Assembly (NCBI GenBank): GCA_937934385.1
Contig: CALGZV010000217.1
Coordinates: 1 to 5,022, forward strand
DNA length: 5,022 nt
Direction: 5' to 3'
Origin: an uncultured Clostridia bacterium
GTDB taxonomy: Bacteria; Bacillota; Clostridia; Oscillospirales; CAG-272
In this document: positions 1 through 5,022 of the stretch, in pieces
How the letters are laid out: every line of letters begins with the position of its first letter
Position numbering within the stretch: the first letter of the stretch is position 1
Made by a program: the position numbers and the translations under genes
The notes under the pieces: generated by a model
Told to the model about the DNA's origin: nothing
Seen by the model: only the letters and a program-made list of their open reading frames with translations
Databases searched by the model: none

Positions 1-125
1 CCTGCCTGAGAAATTTTGACGAAGTTCCCGTTATATATGCGCGTATGCCGTCAAAGAACGGTATAGGACTGGCTGTATTCAACCGCCTTATCAAGGCGGC
101 GGGATATGAAATAATTTCGGTTTGA
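1..125 (+). CDS. L-threonylcarbamoyladenylate synthase, C-terminal end only (partial)
   Basis: The frame starting at base 3 is open from the left edge to TGA at 123-125 and gives the last 40 residues of a protein that begins outside the window. The stretch reads LRNFDEVPVIYARMPS, then GIGLAVFNRLIKAAGYEI. This matches, from memory, the end of the Sua5 domain in the long (Sua5/YwlC) form of threonylcarbamoyl-AMP synthase, where an 'IYA..P...GIGLAV.NRL.KAAG' pattern closes the protein. Known role of the family: cytosolic condensation of threonine, bicarbonate and ATP to threonylcarbamoyl-AMP, the first step of t6A37 modification of ANN-decoding tRNAs. The catalytic YrdC domain is not visible, so activity cannot be judged. 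The next gene starts 54 bases downstream on the same strand, without a convincing terminator between them. The identification rests on a short tail and could be wrong. Confidence 0.72.
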   Translation, partial: CLRNFDEVPVIYARMPSKNGIGLAVFNRLIKAAGYEIISV

Positions 126-163
126 TCTATTATGCAGTATAGATTGAAATATTATTTTTTAAG

Positions 164-174
164 AAGGAAGGAAG
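164..174 (+). promoter_or_regulatory. Ribosome-binding site deciding the start at 180
   Basis: AAGGAAGGAAG ends 5 bases before ATG 180, a strong Shine-Dalgarno match at usable spacing. The in-frame ATG at 132 has no purine-rich site upstream and would put 16 charged and aromatic residues before the signal peptide. The start at 180 is therefore preferred. Confidence 0.8.
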
Positions 175-179
175 AAAAA

Positions 180-2336
180 ATGAAAGAAAAACAGACCGGA
201 CTCCGCGCTTTTAAGCGGATGCTTGTTTTGATACTTACAGCGGCAATGCTTATGTCGTTTATTCCTGTCTCTGTTTTTGCTGATGAACAGCAGAGCGCGG
301 CAGAATATTATGTATCCTCCGAAAACGGTGATGACAAAAATCCCGGAACGCTGGAGGCTCCTTTTGCCACAATACAAAAGGCAAGGGATACGATCCGCGA
401 AGTTAAGGCTTCCGGAAATCTGCCTTCCGGCGGAATTACCGTGTATCTGCGTGAGGGAATATATACGCAGTACGAGACGTTGACATTTACTAAAGAGGAC
501 AGCGGAACAGCTGAATGTCCTATTACATATAAGGGCTACAACGGAGAAAAAGTTCTTATAAGCGGCGGATATGTTCTTGATCCCGATGATTTTGTTACTC
601 CGGATCAGTCTGTTCTTGACCGTATGCAAACCGAGGAAGCACGTTCGAAGCTTCTTGCATATGATTTGGGCGTAGCAGGTGTGAATTACCGCACAGCTCT
701 TGATTTCGTTAACGGAGCTAAGGCAGTAAACAGCATACTCTTCTACGGCGGGGAGCGCGCATGGCCCGGACGTTATCCTAACTATGTTGCCGGTGAACAG
801 TGTTATTTGTATTTCGAAAAATATTCTGACAGTCCGAGAAGCTTTTATGATTCGGATCACAGAGTTAAAAACTGGTCTGAAGAATCGATAAAAAATGCAC
901 GGCTGTACGGAATGTTTGAGATCGACTGGTCGACGTCGTACGGACATATAACTAATTATGACCGCGATACCGAAAGAGTCACATTTGACGGTTCGTGGTC
1001 GACGGCAAGCGGACGGTATACTTATTTTAACGTGCTTGAAGAAGTTGATACCGTAGGTGAATACTTTATCGATGAAACTAACGATATGCTGTATTTCTAT
1101 CCTCCGGAAAACTACCGTGATATTGAAATACTCATACCTGTATGTAACGACAGTGTTGTTCTTGCAGATGTTGAATATTATACGTTTGACGGACTTACGA
1201 TGGAGGCCGGTATAAATAATATCCTGACTGTAAACGGAGATCACAATACAATAAAGAATTGTACGGTAGGATGTTCTGAGGAAGTCGGAATTAAGTACAG
1301 CGGTTCTGATTTTATTATTACCGATTGTGAAATTTCGCGTGTCGGAGGAACATGTATAAACGGAAAAGGCGGTGATAAACTCAAGATTGTTGATTCCGGA
1401 AACCGTATTACAAATAATAAATTGCATGATTTCGGCGAGCTTTACCGTGTTTATAACGGTGCTATCTATCTTGAAGGCATCGGCTATACTATAGATCATA
1501 ATGAGATATATTACGGACCGCATACTGCGATGTGTGCTACTGCTCAGAATGTTCTTATGGAGTATAACTATATCCATAACGTATGTTATGAGGCAGGAGA
1601 TGCAGGCGCGATATATACCGGCGGATGGTGCGGCGGAGATTATATATTCCGTCATAACATAATGGAAAATATCGTTAACAAGAGCAGCCCGTATCTCAAC
1701 CCCAACGGATATTACAGTGATAACTCAGGCGCAGGAAAGCATGTTTATTCGAATTTGTTCATAAATATTGACGGATCTGCAATCTGTTTTTCGGGGCAGG
1801 ACTGTGTAGCACGTGATAACATTCTTTATAACACCGGAGAATTGTATACAGATGCACGTTCATACTATCCTTTTCCTAATGACAAAATTTCAGGCTGGAC
1901 TGCATATTCAGGCGGCCTCGGAACGATATTCCCGACAGGCGCACTGTGGGTAGATCTTCTCGGCCATCCGCAGGTTGAGCCTTATGGCTATGCGACAAAA
2001 ATGTGGGCATACCGCTGTCCGTGGACAATGCTTCTGAAAACAACAAACGTGTATGATCTTGAGGACAAATTTGTCGGATATGCTTTCGGAAATTCTATAA
2101 TAAGAAATAATGCTCTCTGTGGTGCAAATTCGACTAATTGCAGAGTATTTACCACTACAGCAACGGAAAGACTCATGAATTTCCGTGATAATCCTTCTCT
2201 TACTACTGTTCAGTTAGGACTTATATCATACGGAAACGGGAAATATGCTGTTTCTGGCGATTCTAAGCTTGAAAGAATTCTTCCGGGATTCAAACTCTGT
2301 GATTTTGAAAATGTCGGAATAGTTAATAAGGATTAA
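180..2336 (+). CDS. Secreted right-handed parallel beta-helix protein, GH141-like
   Basis: The protein has 718 residues from the ATG at 180. Residues 1-34 form a Sec signal peptide: basic start (KEK, R9, K12-R13), hydrophobic core LVLILTAAMLMSFIPV, and cleavage expected after VFA34. Residues 43-130 carry the N-terminal signature of beta-helix carbohydrate-active proteins: YYVSSENGDDKNPGT, PFATIQKARDTI, ITVYLREGIY, then PITYKGYNGEKVLISGG. Residues about 331-555 are repeated short beta-strand rungs (for example FDGLTM, NTIKNCTV, YTIDHNEIYY, HVYSNLF, CVARDNILYN), typical of the pectate-lyase-like fold. Two conserved-looking acids, D474 in GDAGAIY and D514 in YYSDNSG, lie 40 residues apart; a similarly spaced aspartate pair is, as I recall, important in a characterised GH141 alpha-L-fucosidase. 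The substrate cannot be read: fucose- or xylose-containing glycans are known for GH141, but related beta-helix families differ. There is no dockerin, SLH, LPXTG or carbohydrate-binding module, so it is probably released outside the cell. Confidence 0.82.
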   Translation: MKEKQTGLRAFKRMLVLILTAAMLMSFIPVSVFADEQQSAAEYYVSSENGDDKNPGTLEAPFATIQKARDTIREVKASGNLPSGGITVYLREGIYTQYETLTFTKEDSGTAECPITYKGYNGEKVLISGGYVLDPDDFVTPDQSVLDRMQTEEARSKLLAYDLGVAGVNYRTALDFVNGAKAVNSILFYGGERAWPGRYPNYVAGEQCYLYFEKYSDSPRSFYDSDHRVKNWSEESIKNARLYGMFEIDWSTSYGHITNYDRDTERVTFDGSWSTASGRYTYFNVLEEVDTVGEYFIDETNDMLYFYPPENYRDIEILIPVCNDSVVLADVEYYTFDGLTMEAGINNILTVNGDHNTIKNCTVGCSEEVGIKYSGSDFIITDCEISRVGGTCINGKGGDKLKIVDSGNRITNNKLHDFGELYRVYNGAIYLEGIGYTIDHNEIYYGPHTAMCATAQNVLMEYNYIHNVCYEAGDAGAIYTGGWCGGDYIFRHNIMENIVNKSSPYLNPNGYYSDNSGAGKHVYSNLFINIDGSAICFSGQDCVARDNILYNTGELYTDARSYYPFPNDKISGWTAYSGGLGTIFPTGALWVDLLGHPQVEPYGYATKMWAYRCPWTMLLKTTNVYDLEDKFVGYAFGNSIIRNNALCGANSTNCRVFTTTATERLMNFRDNPSLTTVQLGLISYGNGKYAVSGDSKLERILPGFKLCDFENVGIVNKD

Positions 2337-2383
2337 TGAGCCTCGAAGAATAAAAACCGGGTGTCATAATTTTCAGCTTTTTA

Positions 2384-2412
2384 TTGACATTTTTATTCGG
2401 CGCTGATATAAT
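2384..2412 (+). promoter_or_regulatory. Consensus sigma-A promoter for proS
   Basis: The -35 box TTGACA (2384-2389) and the -10 box TATAAT (2407-2412) both match the consensus perfectly. They are separated by exactly 17 bases, and a TG at 2404-2405 gives an extended -10. Transcription should begin near 2418-2420, leaving an untranslated leader of about 40 nt before the proS ATG. That is too short for a T-box riboswitch. No strong terminator separates this promoter from the upstream gene, so read-through from upstream is also possible. Confidence 0.88.
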
Positions 2413-2457
2413 TATAACATTATCGGAAAAAACATTATTAGAAGGAATTATATTAAA

Positions 2458-3906
2458 ATGGCTGAACAGAAAAATGAAAAAAAGCTGGTCGAGCAGATAA
2501 CCTCGATGAAAGAAAACTTCGCTCAGTGGTATACCGACGTATGCATTAAAGCGGATCTTATAGGATACGCAAGCGTAAAGGGCTGTATGATATACCGACC
2601 CTATGGATATGCAATATGGGAGAATATTCAGCATATTCTTGATACTAAATTCAAAGAGACAGGGCATGAGAATGTTTATATGCCGATGTTTATTCCCGAA
2701 TCATTGCTCAATAAGGAAAAGGAGCATGTAGAGGGATTTGCTCCGGAAGTGGCATGGGTAACACATGGCGGTGATAATCAGCTTGCCGAGCGTATGTGTG
2801 TCCGTCCGACATCTGAAACGCTTTTCTGTGATCATTACAGGGATATAATTCATTCATGGCGCGACTTGCCGAAACTGTATAATCAGTGGTGCAGCGTTGT
2901 ACGTTGGGAAAAGACGACGCGCCCGTTCCTGAGAAGCCGTGAATTTCTTTGGCAGGAAGGACATACAATGCATGCGACCGCAGAGGAAGCCCAGGCGGAA
3001 ACTCTGAAGATGCTGAATATTTATGCAGATGTGTGTGAAAATCTTTTGGCAATGCCTGTTATAAAGGGACCTAAGACCGATAGCGATAAATTTGCAGGCG
3101 CTGAAGCAACATATGCTATAGAGGCGCTTATGCATGACGGAAAGGCACTTCAGGCGGGTACGTCTCATTACTTCGGAGACGGCTTCGCAAAAGCGTTTGA
3201 TATCAGATATACTGATAAAAACAATAACCTTACATATCCGCATCAGACTTCATGGGGTGTGTCTACACGTCTTATCGGTGCTATAATAATGACGCACGGT
3301 GATGACAGCGGACTTGTACTTCCTCCGGCAATAGCTCCTGTTCAGGCGGTTATTATCCCTGTTCAGATGCATAAGGAAGGCGTTCTTGAAGCTGCATCTG
3401 CACTTCGCGACAGACTTAAGTCTGATTTTCGCGTTAAGCTTGACGACAGTGATAACTCTCCCGGTTGGAAATTCTCTGAGTATGAAATGAAGGGCGTTCC
3501 AGTTCGTATAGAGCTTGGACCGCGCGATATTGCGCAAAATCAGTGTGTTATCGTTACACGTCATAACCGTGAGAAAACCGTTGTCTCGCTTGATAACCTG
3601 AAGCAGGCGGTTGCCGAAAAGCTCGAAGAGGTACGCAGCGGTCTGTATGAAAAAGCGCTTGCAAACCGCAGGGCTCACACATATGACTGCACAACGCTCG
3701 ATGAGATAAAGGAAAAGCTTGCCGCAAACGGGGACGGATTTGTCCGTGCTATGTGGTGCGGAGATCCCGAGTGCGAGGATAAAGTTAAGGAAATTACCGA
3801 GGTAGGTTCGCGCTGTATCCCGTTTGAGCAGGAACAGCTTTCGGATAAATGTGTATGCTGCGGAAAACCTGCAAAGCAGCTCGTTTATTGGGGCAAGGCT
3901 TATTGA
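2458..3906 (+). CDS. proS: Prolyl-tRNA synthetase, short zinc-type (ProS type 3)
   Basis: This is a complete 482-residue class II aminoacyl-tRNA synthetase that charges tRNA-Pro with proline in the cytosol using ATP. Visible landmarks are [12 protein letters not shown] (motif 1 region, 46-57), RPTSE (116-120), motif 2 R149[21 protein letters not shown] (149-170), and motif 3 with GVSTR (267-271) through [10 protein letters not shown] (281-290). An anticodon-binding domain follows at about 295-400. The C-terminal zinc domain has C434-x4-C439 and C465-x2-C468, the ligand spacing of bacterial ProRS of the archaeal/eukaryotic type, and the chain ends in YWGKAY, with the C-terminal tyrosine usual for this type. 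It lacks the INS editing domain of the long E. coli-like form, as expected. The start is supported by GAAGGA at 2441-2446, 11 bases before ATG, and by the strong promoter upstream. The last 15 codons fall inside a tandem duplication shared with the downstream spacer, but this gene's own copy is intact. Confidence 0.97.
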   Translation: MAEQKNEKKLVEQITSMKENFAQWYTDVCIKADLIGYASVKGCMIYRPYGYAIWENIQHILDTKFKETGHENVYMPMFIPESLLNKEKEHVEGFAPEVAWVTHGGDNQLAERMCVRPTSETLFCDHYRDIIHSWRDLPKLYNQWCSVVRWEKTTRPFLRSREFLWQEGHTMHATAEEAQAETLKMLNIYADVCENLLAMPVIKGPKTDSDKFAGAEATYAIEALMHDGKALQAGTSHYFGDGFAKAFDIRYTDKNNNLTYPHQTSWGVSTRLIGAIIMTHGDDSGLVLPPAIAPVQAVIIPVQMHKEGVLEAASALRDRLKSDFRVKLDDSDNSPGWKFSEYEMKGVPVRIELGPRDIAQNQCVIVTRHNREKTVVSLDNLKQAVAEKLEEVRSGLYEKALANRRAHTYDCTTLDEIKEKLAANGDGFVRAMWCGDPECEDKVKEITEVGSRCIPFEQEQLSDKCVCCGKPAKQLVYWGKAY

Positions 3907-3940
3907 TCGGTTTTGTATCCGAAAGAAACATATAAAGTGG
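3862..3940 (+). repeat. Tandem duplication, copy 1 (proS 3' end plus decayed start site)
   Basis: The core, 3880-3940, aligns by hand with 3957-4018 at 54 of 63 columns. Weaker ungapped similarity at the same 77-base offset extends back to about 3862. This copy holds the functional last codons and stop of proS, then a small TCGG/CCGA inverted repeat (3907-3910 with 3919-3922). It ends in what was probably once a start region: AAGAAA replaces the AAGGA ribosome site and GTG (3937-3939) replaces ATG. The GTG frame ends after four codons, so no gene begins here. Confidence 0.85.
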
Positions 3941-4018
3941 TAAAATTGTAATGGTTCTCGTTTATCGGGCAAGGCTTACTGATTCGGTTTATATATCCGA
4001 AAGGAACACATAAAATGG
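3939..4018 (+). repeat. Tandem duplication, copy 2 (decayed proS end plus working start site)
   Basis: This is the second copy of the unit of about 77 bp. Its left part still resembles the proS tail codon by codon (GGT AAA against GGA AAA, then shared CTC GTT TAT). It has many substitutions and a one-base deletion in the G run before GCAAGGCTTAC-TGA, so it no longer matters as coding sequence. Its right part keeps an intact AAGGA site and the ATG of the SEDS gene. A TTCGG/CCGAA inverted repeat (3983-3987 with 3997-4001, 9-base loop) abuts the ribosome site. No sigma-A promoter is convincing in this spacer. Confidence 0.85.
4001..4005 (+). promoter_or_regulatory. Ribosome-binding site of the SEDS gene
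   Basis: AAGGA lies 9 bases before ATG 4015. It supports that start even though the first 35 codons contain a terminator-like hairpin. Its first base is also the last base of the TTCGG/CCGAA stem, so a folded stem would sit directly against the site. The next in-frame start-type codon is the GTG of residue 56, inside the first membrane helix, so a start downstream of the hairpin is unlikely. Confidence 0.7.
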
Positions 4019-5022
4019 AAAACAAACGCTACTGTAAAGCCGCAGAGGATCGCGGCGGAAATAAGCGGCGTTCTTCCCGGAGACCGCCGCAAGGCGGTAT
4101 CTCCGGGAATTTTTTTGATAGATATCTGTACGGCGGAATAATTCTTCTTGCGAGTGCGCTTATTCTTTCTTTAATAGGTGTGCTTTCCGTATTTGTTGCG
4201 ACTTCCGTTTCGAATATAGCGGCATGCCGCGGAATATCGAAAGTATTTATACAGGCAGGCGCTGTTTTGTGCGGAGTGCTTGCAATGCTGATCATATCAA
4301 GGCTTCCGCTTGGATTTATATATAGGAAACTCTGGTGGGGATTTCTTGTATTGTCTGTCGCGCTTCTTGTGCTGACTCTGCGTTTCGGAAGCGGTCCGTC
4401 CGGCACGAAAAGCTGGCTGACGGTCCCCGGAACTCCGCTCAGGATACAGACTTCCGAGTTTGTAAAACTTATGTTTATCATATCTTTTGCCGGGCATCTG
4501 CAGATTGTCGGAGATCGGATAAATAAACCGTTGCATGTTTTGTTTCTTTTGATCCATGCCGGCGCGGTTGCCGGTATAGTCGTACTTCAGCATGATCTCG
4601 GAAGCGCGCTTGTATATCTGTTTGTAGCATTGTTTATGTGCTATTTTGCGGGAATGAGCGGATTGTATTTTGCCGGAGGAGCGCTGCTGTGTCTTATTGC
4701 TTCTCCGCTTATATGGCATTTTTTGTCGGAATACCAGAGACAGCGTATTCTTGTCGGATTTTCTCCCGAGCTTGATCCTCTCGGATACGGATATCAGGTA
4801 CTGCTTTCAAAAAATGCTGTTATATCAGGGTTCCCGTGGGGATCCCGATGGCTTTCCCTTGAGTATTCACCGCTTACGCCGGCTTTACATACGGATATGA
4901 TATTTTCAGTAATATCCGAGCAATTCGGAATTGTTGCTGTAGCTGTAATTTTTATATGTTATTCTGTTATAGTATTTCGCCTGCTTTCAATGGCAGGAAA
5001 ATGCGGTAATACCGGAAGACAG
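4015..5022 (+). CDS. SEDS-family peptidoglycan polymerase (FtsW/RodA/SpoVE type), 5' part
   Basis: The frame is open for 336 codons from ATG 4015 to the right edge, so the C-terminus is missing. Residues 1-38 are a basic, proline- and glycine-containing cytoplasmic tail (NKRRSSRRPPQGG). Hydrophobic segments follow at about 39-62, 75-97, 105-124, 149-162, 173-191, 195-213, 214-236 and 302-324. SEDS landmarks appear in order: GTKSWL (130-135), IQTSEFVKL (144-152), LQHDLGSALVY (191-201), YQRQRILVGFSPELDPLGYGYQ (240-261), and LHTDMIFSVISEQFG (291-305). D294 of HTDMIF is the counterpart of the aspartate essential in FtsW and RodA. Known role: an integral membrane glycosyltransferase polymerising lipid II with a partner class B PBP, for division, elongation or sporulation; which of these cannot be told here. 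It differs from typical members in KSW for KRW and in SGFPWGS where a glycine-rich GSGG..G loop is usual. It is probably co-transcribed with proS. Confidence 0.9.
   Translation, partial: MENKRYCKAAEDRGGNKRRSSRRPPQGGISGNFFDRYLYGGIILLASALILSLIGVLSVFVATSVSNIAACRGISKVFIQAGAVLCGVLAMLIISRLPLGFIYRKLWWGFLVLSVALLVLTLRFGSGPSGTKSWLTVPGTPLRIQTSEFVKLMFIISFAGHLQIVGDRINKPLHVLFLLIHAGAVAGIVVLQHDLGSALVYLFVALFMCYFAGMSGLYFAGGALLCLIASPLIWHFLSEYQRQRILVGFSPELDPLGYGYQVLLSKNAVISGFPWGSRWLSLEYSPLTPALHTDMIFSVISEQFGIVAVAVIFICYSVIVFRLLSMAGKCGNTGRQ
4074..4116 (+). terminator. Intrinsic terminator-like hairpin inside the SEDS coding region
   Basis: TTCCCGGAGA (4074-4083) pairs with TCTCCGGGAA (4100-4109). CCGCC (4084-4088) pairs with GGCGG (4093-4097) around a GCAA tetraloop. 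Only a two-base bulge (TA, 4098-4099) interrupts the 15-bp stem, and seven T follow at once (4110-4116). The T-run is on the + strand side only, so it would act on rightward transcription. It occupies codons 20-34 of the SEDS gene and lies about 170 bases after the proS stop. It could serve as the proS terminator, as an attenuator of the SEDS gene, or be masked whenever ribosomes translate the SEDS start. Confidence 0.75.

Noticed and set aside
83..99. Hairpin CCGCCTT/AAGGCGG with a three-base loop near the end of the first gene
   Set aside because: The perfect 7-bp stem has no T-run after it, and it falls in codons for the conserved NRLIKAAG segment. It is probably a coding coincidence.
125..160. 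ATCTAT/ATAGAT stem followed by T6 between the first two genes
   Set aside because: The stem has only six mostly A-T pairs, and ten bases separate it from the T-run. Too weak to call a terminator.
132..179. An upstream ATG extending the beta-helix protein by 16 residues
   Set aside because: No ribosome site precedes it, and it would bury the signal peptide behind a charged extension. ATG 180 has a strong site 5 bases away.
159..1655. A 498-codon open frame on the minus strand opposite the beta-helix gene
   Set aside because: It lies entirely antisense to a gene with a clear signal peptide and family motifs. Its translation shows no recognisable domain and no good ribosome site was seen. It looks like a codon-bias shadow.
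2349..2389. AATAAAAA/TTTTTATT pairing and a TGTCA...TGACA inverted repeat after the beta-helix gene
   Set aside because: The first is all A-T with a 21-base loop, and the second is short and imperfect and overlaps the -35 box. Neither makes a convincing terminator or operator.
3903..3936. Possible promoter TTGATC...TATAAA in the proS-SEDS spacer
   Set aside because: The boxes are 22 bases apart and the -35 match is poor. TATAAA here corresponds to CATAAA in the duplicate copy, just before the start codon.
2323..3972. Several minus-strand open frames of 114-240 codons opposite proS
   Set aside because: All are antisense to an unmistakable proS, with no family motifs of their own.
4029..4719. 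Minus-strand frames of 140-150 codons opposite the SEDS gene
   Set aside because: The plus strand encodes SEDS motifs in the expected order throughout. The minus products are low-complexity, Arg/Lys/Ser-rich or otherwise featureless shadows.

Overview
The window looks like chromosomal DNA of an anaerobic Clostridia-class Firmicute, probably a gut or fermentative lineage. Four things point that way: mid-range GC with heavy use of ATA for isoleucine, strong AGGA/AAGGA ribosome-binding sites, a short zinc-type (archaeal-style) prolyl-tRNA synthetase, and a secreted beta-helix protein of a kind common in plant- or glycan-degrading Clostridia. This is inference from style and content; no marker fixes the genus. 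All genes read left to right.

Layout: (1) 1-125 is the 3' end of a gene whose last 40 residues match the C-terminal Sua5 domain of L-threonylcarbamoyladenylate synthase. (2) 180-2336 encodes a secreted 718-residue right-handed parallel beta-helix protein resembling GH141-type glycoside hydrolases. (3) 2337-2457 is a short spacer carrying a textbook sigma-A promoter (TTGACA, 17 bp, TGnTATAAT) with a leader of only about 40 nt. (4) 2458-3906 is a complete proS. (5) 3907-4014 is a spacer built by an imperfect tandem duplication of about 77 bp that copied the end of proS together with the translation start region of the next gene. (6) 4015 to the right edge is the 5' part of a SEDS-family (FtsW/RodA/SpoVE) peptidoglycan polymerase gene.

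The most unusual part is 3862-4116. The duplication left one copy with the intact proS end but a decayed start site (AAGAAA, GTG), and a second copy with a decayed proS end but an intact ribosome-binding site and ATG. Sixty bases after that ATG, inside the SEDS reading frame, lies what looks like a complete intrinsic terminator: a 15-bp GC-rich stem, a GCAA tetraloop and seven T. A 7-bp GC-only segment just upstream (4052-4058) could pair with part of the terminator stem, so an attenuator-like switch is possible. I see no separate promoter for the SEDS gene, so its expression probably depends on read-through from proS, gated by whether ribosomes cover the first 35 codons. That regulatory reading is inference; the repeat, hairpin and T-run are read directly.

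Functionally the genes are mixed: two translation-fidelity genes (t6A biosynthesis and tRNA-Pro charging), one extracellular carbohydrate-related protein, and one cell-wall polymerase. They share direction, but nothing in the sequence shows a common pathway.
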